64,000 nt of DNA, from assembly GCA_016874055.1 (NCBI GenBank), contig VGVG01000005.1:44386-108385 (forward strand). Reading direction: 5' to 3'. Source of the stretch: Gammaproteobacteria bacterium (GTDB taxonomy: Bacteria; Pseudomonadota; Gammaproteobacteria; Steroidobacterales; Steroidobacteraceae). A program made the position numbers and the translations under genes. Positions 43,218-50,380 of this stretch are shown piece after piece (position 1 is the first letter of the stretch; each line of letters begins with the position of its first letter). The notes under the pieces were generated by a model. The model had not been told where the DNA came from, searched no databases, and saw only the letters and a list, made by a program, of their open reading frames with translations.

Positions 43218-44002
43218 TGGCGATGCTCGCGCGTAAACCGCGTGAGGTAGTGCAGCCCGTCGATGGCGCGCGAGCCATACCACGACACCATTTCGCCATC
43301 GATTAGGTCGACGGGCACGCTGGGAAGGGCATGCTCGACTTCGGCGACATGGCGTTCGCGGAAGGCGTAAGGCTCGCTGCTTAGCAGCACACGGTCGATG
43401 GCACCACGACATTCTTCAAGGGCGAGCTCTGGGTAACGCTGCGGACGCGTTGAGGCCCAGGTTTGCCAGCCGAACGCCGCGAGGGTGCGCGAGATGTAGG
43501 TGTCGCGCGAAAGAGTCATCCAGGGCTCTCGCCAAATGAGGTAGAGCACGCGCGCGCGCACGAGGTCGGACGTGCAGCCTGAATAAGCGGCCATAAACTC
43601 GCGACAGAGCGCTTCGGCACGCGCGTCACGATCGAAGATGCCGCCGAGCAGGCGATAGAGCGGCAGGTTGTCTAGTGGCCCGAGTGGGTGCGTTACGATG
43701 ACAGATGGTACGAAGGCGCGCAGGGCTTCGACGGTTTCGAGACGATTTTCATCGACGTTGACGATGAGATGCGTGGGCGCGAGGGCGCGGATGGCGTCGA
43801 GGTCGACGGTTTTGGTGCCACCGACTTTGGGTATGCGATGCACGCACTCGCGCGGGTGGATGCAGAAACCCGTTCGGCCGACGAGCTCGTCGGCAAGGCC
43901 TAGCGCGCAGACGAGCTCGGTGAGGCTCGGCACCAAGGAGACGATGCGGCGTACGTCCTTAGCCCGAGGGTGGGGTGTTCCGGCGTGGTCGATGAAGCTC
44001 AT
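43214..44002 (-). CDS. BtuF-like (periplasmic-binding-protein fold) cobalamin-binding protein without signal peptide
   Basis: 262 residues of the helical-backbone metal/cobalamin receptor family: VRRIVSLVPSLTELVCALGLADELVGRTGFCIHP at the N-terminus, GGTKTVDLDAIRALAPTHLIVNVDENR and a Trp-containing YLIWREPWMTLSRDTYISRTLAAFGW. No signal sequence is visible; the protein begins MSFIDHAGTPHPRAKD. It may therefore be cytosolic or mis-started, although no upstream extension with a signal is seen. Convergent with B12-dependent icmF, so a cobalamin role is reasonable. Its start is 38 bp from the LexA box of the divergent dnaE2. Confidence 0.8.
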   Translation of the reverse strand: MSFIDHAGTPHPRAKDVRRIVSLVPSLTELVCALGLADELVGRTGFCIHPRECVHRIPKVGGTKTVDLDAIRALAPTHLIVNVDENRLETVEALRAFVPSVIVTHPLGPLDNLPLYRLLGGIFDRDARAEALCREFMAAYSGCTSDLVRARVLYLIWREPWMTLSRDTYISRTLAAFGWQTWASTRPQRYPELALEECRGAIDRVLLSSEPYAFRERHVAEVEHALPSVPVDLIDGEMVSWYGSRAIDGLHYLTRFTREHRH

Positions 44003-44039
44003 GGGGCATTAGTTTTCCGGTTACGTCAACCTATAGATA

Positions 44040-44055
44040 CTGTATAAATAAACAG
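44040..44055. promoter_or_regulatory. LexA (SOS) box directly in front of dnaE2
   Basis: CTGTATAAATAAACAG matches CTGT-N8-ACAG and is nearly the same as the box before lexA (CTGTATATGTAAACAG). It ends 1 nt before the dnaE2 ATG. The TATAAA at 44043-44048 inside the box, with TTACGT at 44021-44026 (16-nt spacing), may be the -10 and -35 elements, which would give an almost leaderless mRNA. It could also repress the divergent BtuF-like gene. Confidence 0.92.
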
Positions 44056-44056
44056 T

Positions 44057-47000
44057 ATGTCAGGGCAAGCCCGTAATTTCCTAAATCTACCCGGTTATGC
44101 GGAGCTGCATTGCCGGAGCAGTTTCAGTTTCTTACGCGGGGCGTCGCAGCCCGAAGAGCTTGCGGCGCGGGTCGACGCGTTGGGTTATGACGCGCTCGCC
44201 ATTACCGACGAGTGCTCGGTCGCTGGCGTCGTGCGCGCACATACCGCGCTCAAGGGTCGATCCACGCGACTCATCGTCGGCGCCGAGTTTCGACTTGAGT
44301 GTGGTTTACCGCTCGTCGTACTGGCAGCAGACCGCCGCGGCTACGGGCAGCTGTGTCGTCTGATCACACGCGGTCGTCGCGCGGCGACGAAGGGTAGTTA
44401 TCGCCTGACTCGTAGCGATGTCGCCGAGTTCATCTCGCCTCTACACTGCCTCGTGCTGTGGGTTCCGCGCCCCGCCGATTTAACAGTCCAAGATTCAACG
44501 GGCTGGCTGCGCGAGCATTTTCACGGGGCCGTCTGGATCGCCGTTGAGCTCTTGCGTGATGGCACGGAGCGCGCTCATCTCGCCACGCTCACGCGGCTTT
44601 CGATCGAGGCAGGGTTACCGCTCGTAGCAGCGGGCGGCGTCTGCATGCACTTGCGTGAACGTCGAAGGCTGCACGATGCGCTCACGGCGATTCGTCTCAA
44701 CACCACGGTGGATGCAGCGGGACTCGAGTTGCTGCCCTGCGGTGAGCGACACTTGCGCGAACGTCATCGTCTCGCACGGCTCTATCCGCCTGCGCTGCTC
44801 GCCGAGACGCGCATCATCGCGGCACGTTGTCGTTTCTCACTCGATGAACTACGTTACGAGTATCCGCGAGAGATCGTGCCCGAGGGTCAAACACCGGCGG
44901 GCTGGTTGCGTGCGCTCGTAGAGCGCGGGGCAGAGCGTCGCTGGGGCGGCAGTACAACGCGTGATGTCATGCCGGCTTACGTGCGTACGCTCATCGAGCA
45001 CGAGCTCGCACTGATCAGTGAGCTTGCCTACGAGCCGTATTTTCTAACCGTGTACGACATCGTCGAGTTCGCGCGCAGTCGCGGAATTCTTTGTCAGGGT
45101 CGCGGATCGGCAGCGAACTCTGCAGTTTGCTATTGCCTCGGCATTACGGAAGTCGATCCATCGCGCATGTCGATGTTATTCGAGCGTTTCATTTCGCGAG
45201 AGCGTAACGAACCACCCGACATCGACGTCGATTTCGAACACGAGCGTCGTGAGGAGGTCATCCAGTACGTCTACCAAAAATATGGTCGACATCGCGCGGC
45301 GCTCGCAGCGACGGTCATTTGCTACCGACCACGCAGTGTATTGCGAGACCTCGCCAAGGCGCTCGGGTTTCCATTGCCCGCCGTCGAAAAAATCGTCTCG
45401 GCGGTGAGTCGTTGGGATCGCAGTTTCGGTCATGAGGCATCCGGCGAGCGGATGCTTATGCCGTTTCTCGAACGGCTCGATGAAGCAGGTTTCGATATCC
45501 ACAACGCAACGCTTCGGCGCCGGCTTTCTTTGTTGCTGGAGCTCGCACCGCAGTTGCTCGGATTTCCACGACATCTGTCGCAGCATGTCGGCGGTTTCGT
45601 GATTGCGCGCGATCTGCTCGAGGAGCTGGTGCCGGTCGAGAATGCAAGCATGGCCGACCGCACGGTCATCCAATGGGACAAGGACGATCTCGATGCGCTC
45701 GGTCTGCTCAAGATGGACTTGCTCGCGCTCGGCATGCTAGCGGCGATCCGACGCGCACTCGATCTGGCATCACAGTGGCGTCTGGTGCGGGGTGGTTCGT
45801 TGATGACTTTGGCCTCAGTACCGCCCGAAGATCCGCAGGTTTACGACATGCTGTGCCGGGCCGATTCGGTCGGTGTGTTTCAGGTTGAGTCGCGCGCGCA
45901 GATGACGATGTTGCCGCGTTTACAACCGCGCAATTTCTATGACCTCGTCATCGAGGTGGCCATCGTACGACCGGGACCGATTCAAGGCGATATGGTCCAT
46001 CCCTATCTGCGCCGTCGTCGCGGCGAAGAGCAGGTGAGTTATCCGAGCGATGCCGTCAAAGGCGTTTTGCAGCGTACGCTTGGTATACCGATCTTCCAAG
46101 AGCAGGTGATGCAGGTAGCGATCGTTGCAGCAGGTTTCACGCCCGGCGAAGCCGATCAGTTGCGTCGTGCGATGGCGGCATGGAAGCGTCACAGAGGTTT
46201 CGGTCACTTCGGTGAGCGGCTCATCTCCGGTATGCGCGAGCGAGGTTACAGCCAGGAGTTTGCAGTGCAGATCTTTGAGCAGATCCAGGGTTTTGGTGAA
46301 TACGGATTCCCCGAGTCGCATGCGGCGAGTTTTGCGTTACTCGTTTACGTTTCAGCTTGGCTCAAGCGTCACGAGCCTGCAGCCTTCACGGCGGCACTCA
46401 TCAACAGCCAACCGATGGGGTTCTACTCAGTCTCGCAGCTCGTACGCGATGCGCGTGAACATGGCGTCGGGGTAAGACCGGTCGATGTCTGCATGAGTGA
46501 CTGGGACTGTACGCTCGAGGTAGCTGACGATCGATCGATGGTTGAGCGACCTGCGATTCGTCTTGGACTCAGGTTAGTTCGCGGATTAGCGCAGGTCGTG
46601 GCGACGCGCATTGTCGAGGCACGACGCTTGCGTATTAACGCACGACTTGCGCCCGAAGACGGTACGCCCATATTTCTCGACCTGCAGGATCTCGCTGTTG
46701 CGGCGGCACTCGATCGCAGTGACCTCGAAGCACTTGCCGCAGCCGGTGCTTGTGCAGCACTCACTGGCAACCGGCATCGTGCGTTTTGGGCGGTAGCAGG
46801 CATCGAAGTACAGTTGCCTCTCGCGCCGCCTGCTCGCGAGGACGCTTTGCCCATGCTCACGAAACCCACCGAAGGCGAGAGCCTCGTTGCCGACTATCGG
46901 TATCTCGGACTCACCTTGGGCAGGCATCCGCTCGCCTTGCTGCGCGAGCCATTCGAGCGGCGAGGTGTCGTGACGGCTGCGGCGCTCTCGCAGCTCTGCG

Positions 47001-47287
47001 ATGGTACCCGCGTCAGCGTGGCGGGCCTCGTCACCACGCGGCAAAAACCTTCGACAGCGAGTGGCGTCACATTTGTCACACTCGAAGACGATACAGGTGA
47101 CGTCAATCTGATTGTCTGGCGGAAGATCGGTGTAGCGCACCGGCGCGAGTTGTTCGAGTCGAGACTGATGGAAGTCGAGGGTAAGTTGCAACGCGAAGGG
47201 CTCGTCACCTACGTGATCGTGGATCGATTGTATGATCGCACCCGATTGCTCGGGCGGTTGGTGACGCGTTCGCGAGATTTCCGCTAA
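44057..47287 (+). CDS. dnaE2: Error-prone DNA polymerase DnaE2 (ImuC)
   Basis: 1076 residues, normal for DnaE2. The N-terminal PHP domain (YAELHCRSSFSFLRGASQPEEL, residues about 14-35) is followed by the C-family polymerase core, with PPDIDVDFEHERREEV (near 386) and LGLLKMDLLALGML (near 550) holding the catalytic aspartates, then FGFPESHAASFALLVYVSAWLKRHEP-type fingers and a C-terminal OB domain (VSVAGLVTTRQKPSTASGVTFVTLEDDTG). It performs translesion synthesis with ImuA and ImuB, whose genes lie 34.5 kb away. The LexA box at 44040 shows SOS control. No Shine-Dalgarno sequence is seen before the ATG. Confidence 0.96.
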   Translation: MSGQARNFLNLPGYAELHCRSSFSFLRGASQPEELAARVDALGYDALAITDECSVAGVVRAHTALKGRSTRLIVGAEFRLECGLPLVVLAADRRGYGQLCRLITRGRRAATKGSYRLTRSDVAEFISPLHCLVLWVPRPADLTVQDSTGWLREHFHGAVWIAVELLRDGTERAHLATLTRLSIEAGLPLVAAGGVCMHLRERRRLHDALTAIRLNTTVDAAGLELLPCGERHLRERHRLARLYPPALLAETRIIAARCRFSLDELRYEYPREIVPEGQTPAGWLRALVERGAERRWGGSTTRDVMPAYVRTLIEHELALISELAYEPYFLTVYDIVEFARSRGILCQGRGSAANSAVCYCLGITEVDPSRMSMLFERFISRERNEPPDIDVDFEHERREEVIQYVYQKYGRHRAALAATVICYRPRSVLRDLAKALGFPLPAVEKIVSAVSRWDRSFGHEASGERMLMPFLERLDEAGFDIHNATLRRRLSLLLELAPQLLGFPRHLSQHVGGFVIARDLLEELVPVENASMADRTVIQWDKDDLDALGLLKMDLLALGMLAAIRRALDLASQWRLVRGGSLMTLASVPPEDPQVYDMLCRADSVGVFQVESRAQMTMLPRLQPRNFYDLVIEVAIVRPGPIQGDMVHPYLRRRRGEEQVSYPSDAVKGVLQRTLGIPIFQEQVMQVAIVAAGFTPGEADQLRRAMAAWKRHRGFGHFGERLISGMRERGYSQEFAVQIFEQIQGFGEYGFPESHAASFALLVYVSAWLKRHEPAAFTAALINSQPMGFYSVSQLVRDAREHGVGVRPVDVCMSDWDCTLEVADDRSMVERPAIRLGLRLVRGLAQVVATRIVEARRLRINARLAPEDGTPIFLDLQDLAVAAALDRSDLEALAAAGACAALTGNRHRAFWAVAGIEVQLPLAPPAREDALPMLTKPTEGESLVADYRYLGLTLGRHPLALLREPFERRGVVTAAALSQLCDGTRVSVAGLVTTRQKPSTASGVTFVTLEDDTGDVNLIVWRKIGVAHRRELFESRLMEVEGKLQREGLVTYVIVDRLYDRTRLLGRLVTRSRDFR

Positions 47288-47308
47288 GCGTCACGATGAC
47301 ACTGGTGA

Positions 47309-47569
47309 TCAGCGGCGTCCGGAACCCTTGCCGCGCGCCCGCTTAGTTTTGCCGCCGCCGATGTTGTAATTGTCGAAATCGCTGATCAGATCGGCCGTGC
47401 GCTTTTCTTCGCGCATCTTCTCGAGACGTCGCCAAGTCGGATCACCGCTGCCTTTCGGCGGACTGCGACGGTGTGACTGATCAAAGTCACGAATGACCTG
47501 ATCCAAGTCCTCGGCAGAATCGAGATCGACTTCTTCGTCGTACTCGACTCGCTCTGGTCTTTCGCCCAT
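47309..47569 (-). CDS. Small charged protein of unknown function (possibly PA3496-like)
   Basis: 86 residues from the ATG at 47569. It is acidic at the N-terminus (YDEEVDLDSAEDLDQVIRDFD), has a middle segment PTWRRLEKMREEKRTADLISDFDNY that looks helical, and a very basic Gly/Lys/Arg-rich tail (GGGKTKRARGKGSGRR). The WRRLE-x-x-REEK-x-L segment reminds me of the PA3496 family of Pseudomonas, but I cannot confirm this. The basic tail could bind nucleic acid. It converges on dnaE2 and lies upstream of gspF on the opposite side, separated by 98 bp from its stop. Confidence 0.65.
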   Translation of the reverse strand: MGERPERVEYDEEVDLDSAEDLDQVIRDFDQSHRRSPPKGSGDPTWRRLEKMREEKRTADLISDFDNYNIGGGKTKRARGKGSGRR

Positions 47570-47608
47570 GGATATCAACCCCCTAGCTAGCTGGACTTTA
47601 TTTCGAGC

Positions 47609-47644
47609 CGATCAATCTTACAACGGCGATCAATCTTGCAACGG
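47609..47644. repeat. 18-bp imperfect tandem duplication before the small charged protein gene
   Basis: CGATCAATCTTACAACGG (47609-47626) is followed directly by CGATCAATCTTGCAACGG (47627-47644), with one mismatch. It lies between the gspF stop (47668) and the start of the 86-residue protein (47569), in the likely leader of the latter. Confidence 0.85.
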
Positions 47645-47667
47645 GAGGATAATGATTACGCCGGGCG

Positions 47668-48888
47668 TCAGCGTACAAGCGTATTCATCTCAAAAATCGG
47701 CATCAGCATCGCGAACACGATAACGAGAACGATAAGCCCCATACCGACGATCAATAATGGGCCGAGAAGACCGACGAGCCCCGTCAGCATGCCGTCGAGT
47801 TCGCGCTCCTGACTATCTGCTGCGCGTGACAGTAGGTCATCGAGCCGCCCGCTGGCCTCACCACTGGAAATGAGATGCACCGTCATGGGCGGGAAGAGCC
47901 GACTTGCGGCGAGCGAGCGACCGATCGGCGCACCCTCGCGCACGCGCTCGGCAGCAGCGGCAACGGCTTCGCGCATTGGCAGATTGGAGATCACTCCTGC
48001 AGCGATCCGTAGCGCCTCGAGTACGGGCACGGCGCTTCCCGTTAGAATGCTGAGCGTTCGGGTGAAGCGCGCAGCGTTAAATCCGCGGATGAGTCGTCCG
48101 ACGAGCGGCAGACGCAGCAGAAGTTTGTCAACTCGGTGTCGTGCCGACGGATCACGCACCCAACGCAGAAACACCACGATACCCACTGCAAGCAATACCA
48201 GAATCCAAGGACCCACGATGCGTAATGAATCGCTTGTCATGATCAGCAGGCGGGTCAGCATTGGCAGCTCCGCATCACCCGATTCGAATACCGCAACGAC
48301 CTTGGGGACGACGAAACTGAGCAGGCCAGAGACGACGGCAATGCACATAATCGTGAGTACGACGGGATAAAGCAAGGCGCCAAGCATACGTTGGCGCAGG
48401 TGATCGCGACTTTCGGTGTAGTCGGCGAGTCGCTCGAGCACGGTATCGAGTTTGCCGGACTGCTCGCCAGCGGCGATGGTCGCCCGAAAGATCTCAGGGA
48501 AGACACGCGGAAATCCCCGCAAGGCCTCGGCGAGGGGCTCGCCCTCGACAATGCGCGCCCGCACTGCCGCCACGACGCGCTGCGTGGCCGGCTTCTCACT
48601 TTGCTCTGCGACAACAAGCAGCGCTTCTTCGAGAGGCAAGGCCGCGCGGACGAGCGTGGCGAGCTGACGCGTGAGTAGCGCGATATCGGCTGAACCGATG
48701 CGTCCGCCAAACTGTCCGCTGAATCTCTTTTTAGCGGGCTGACCTGATTCGCGAACCGGTTCGACGCTGACGGGCAGGAGGTCACGTTCGCGAAGGAGTT
48801 GTCGGACCTGTCGCGCGCTATCGCCCTCGAGCACGCCGCGCTGTTCGCGACCGGCGGTATCGAGCGCGAGGTAGTCCCACGCCGCCAC
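47668..48888 (-). CDS. gspF: Type II secretion inner-membrane protein GspF
   Basis: 406 residues, the GspF length. Two repeated T2SF domains (about 70-190 and 270-395) each contain the family core (LTRQLATLVRAALPLEEAL; FTRTLSILTGSAVPVLEAL). Three hydrophobic segments are visible (about 170-195, 220-240 and 375-400), as expected for the platform protein. It follows gspE by 4 bp and is the last gene of gspCDEF here. Confidence 0.95.
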   Translation of the reverse strand: MAAWDYLALDTAGREQRGVLEGDSARQVRQLLRERDLLPVSVEPVRESGQPAKKRFSGQFGGRIGSADIALLTRQLATLVRAALPLEEALLVVAEQSEKPATQRVVAAVRARIVEGEPLAEALRGFPRVFPEIFRATIAAGEQSGKLDTVLERLADYTESRDHLRQRMLGALLYPVVLTIMCIAVVSGLLSFVVPKVVAVFESGDAELPMLTRLLIMTSDSLRIVGPWILVLLAVGIVVFLRWVRDPSARHRVDKLLLRLPLVGRLIRGFNAARFTRTLSILTGSAVPVLEALRIAAGVISNLPMREAVAAAAERVREGAPIGRSLAASRLFPPMTVHLISSGEASGRLDDLLSRAADSQERELDGMLTGLVGLLGPLLIVGMGLIVLVIVFAMLMPIFEMNTLVR

Positions 48889-48892
48889 GCAC

Positions 48893-50380
48893 TCAGTCCT
48901 CGCGCGTAACGCGTAGCACTTCTTCGAGCGAGGTCACGCCACGCAATACTTTAGCGATACCGTCGTCGCGAATGGACGGGGAGAACCGCCTCGCGTGTCT
49001 TTCAAGCTCGGCTTCAGATGCGCCGTCGTGAATGAGCGTACGCAGGTCCTCGTCGACTTGTACCAATTCGTAGATGCCTGTACGACCTCGATAACCGGGA
49101 CCCGACGGCCGAACGCGATAGAGCGTCGGTGAGGGTGCTCCGATCGGCGTATCAAGTTGTCGACGTTCGAGTTCGCTTGCGACGAAGGGCTCGCGCGAAG
49201 CGGGATCTAGCGTACGTACGAGGCGCTGTGCAACGATACCGATCAGACTCGAAGAGAGCAGGAAAGGTTCGATACCCATATCACGCAGTCGCGTGACTGC
49301 ACCAACGGCGGTGTTCGTGTGCAGAGTAGAGAGCACGAGATGTCCGGTCAGCGAGGCCTGCACGGCAATCTGCGCAGTTTCGAGATCGCGTATTTCGCCG
49401 ACCATGACGATGTCGGGATCCTGACGAAGAATGGCGCGAAGGCCTCGGGCGAAGCTCATGTCGACCTTCGTGTTCACCTGTGTCTGACCAATTCCGTCTA
49501 GGTAGTACTCGATGGGATCCTCGACCGTCATGATGTTGCGAGTCGCGTCGTTCAGTTGCGAGAGCGCGGCATAGAGAGTGGTCGTTTTACCCGAGCCGGT
49601 CGGACCGGTGACGAGCAGAATGCCGTGTGGTTTATGGATCAGTCGATCGAGTGAAGCTTCGATCGGCGGTTCCATGCCGAGCTCGCTGAGATCGAGACGC
49701 CCGGCTTGTTTATCGAGCAGACGGAGAACAACGCGCTCACCATGACCTGACGGGATCGTCGACACGCGCACGTCGACGGGGCGTCCACCGACTCGCAGAC
49801 TGATGCGTCCATCCTGCGGCAGCCTCTTTTCGGCGATATCGAGTTTGGACATAACCTTGACGCGCGAGACTACAGCGCCGGCAACAGCACGCCGTGTTTG
49901 TAGCACTTCACGTAACACTCCATCGACGCGCAGGCGCACGACGAGACGATTCTCGTAGGGCTCGATGTGAATATCTGAAGCGTTATCTTTTACCGCCTGC
50001 GTCAGCAGCGCATTGATTAAGCGGATTATGGGTGCGTCATCCTCGCTTTCCAGTAAGTCGGTCTGTTCGGGTAGGTCCTGCGCTAGGAAACTGAGGTCGG
50101 TCGTTTCCTCGAGTCCGCCTGCGGCAGCCTGTGCGTCGCTCCCCGCCTCATAGGCCTCGCGCAGAAGGGCCTCAAAGCGATCGACCGTCACTCGCTCAAG
50201 GGCGAGTGGACGACCGATATGTCGTCGGGCTTCGGCAATGGCGAGCGGCGTGGCCTCGGGATGCAGGGCGAGCTGTAGAGGTCCGCCATTGAGGATGCGA
50301 AGCAACACACCGTGTCGACGACAGAAAGTGAGTGGCAACAGGGGAGTCGGGGCCGACGTCAAGCCCGACTGCGTATTCAT
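48893..50380 (-). CDS. gspE: Type II secretion ATPase GspE (without the CxxC zinc motif)
   Basis: 495 residues. Walker A GPTGSGKTTTLYAALSQL is at about 258, with an Asp box MTVEDPIEYYLDGIGQTQVN, Walker B ILRQDPDIVMVGEIRDLETA and a His box TGHLVLSTLHTNTA. The region that in most GspE/PilB proteins carries two CxxC pairs reads LVRTLDPASREP ... VRPSGPGYRGRTGIYELV, with no Cys; the only Cys in the protein is near residue 20. AAGGAG inside the end of gspD serves as its ribosome site, with an ATGA overlap. It powers pseudopilus assembly from the cytoplasm. Confidence 0.95.
   Translation of the reverse strand: MNTQSGLTSAPTPLLPLTFCRRHGVLLRILNGGPLQLALHPEATPLAIAEARRHIGRPLALERVTVDRFEALLREAYEAGSDAQAAAGGLEETTDLSFLAQDLPEQTDLLESEDDAPIIRLINALLTQAVKDNASDIHIEPYENRLVVRLRVDGVLREVLQTRRAVAGAVVSRVKVMSKLDIAEKRLPQDGRISLRVGGRPVDVRVSTIPSGHGERVVLRLLDKQAGRLDLSELGMEPPIEASLDRLIHKPHGILLVTGPTGSGKTTTLYAALSQLNDATRNIMTVEDPIEYYLDGIGQTQVNTKVDMSFARGLRAILRQDPDIVMVGEIRDLETAQIAVQASLTGHLVLSTLHTNTAVGAVTRLRDMGIEPFLLSSSLIGIVAQRLVRTLDPASREPFVASELERRQLDTPIGAPSPTLYRVRPSGPGYRGRTGIYELVQVDEDLRTLIHDGASEAELERHARRFSPSIRDDGIAKVLRGVTSLEEVLRVTRED

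Noticed and set aside
9593..44039. Mobile-element ends (direct repeats, IS, integrase) bounding the catabolic block
   Set aside because: I looked at both edges and saw no shared direct repeat, transposase or integrase; the insertion idea rests only on gene order.
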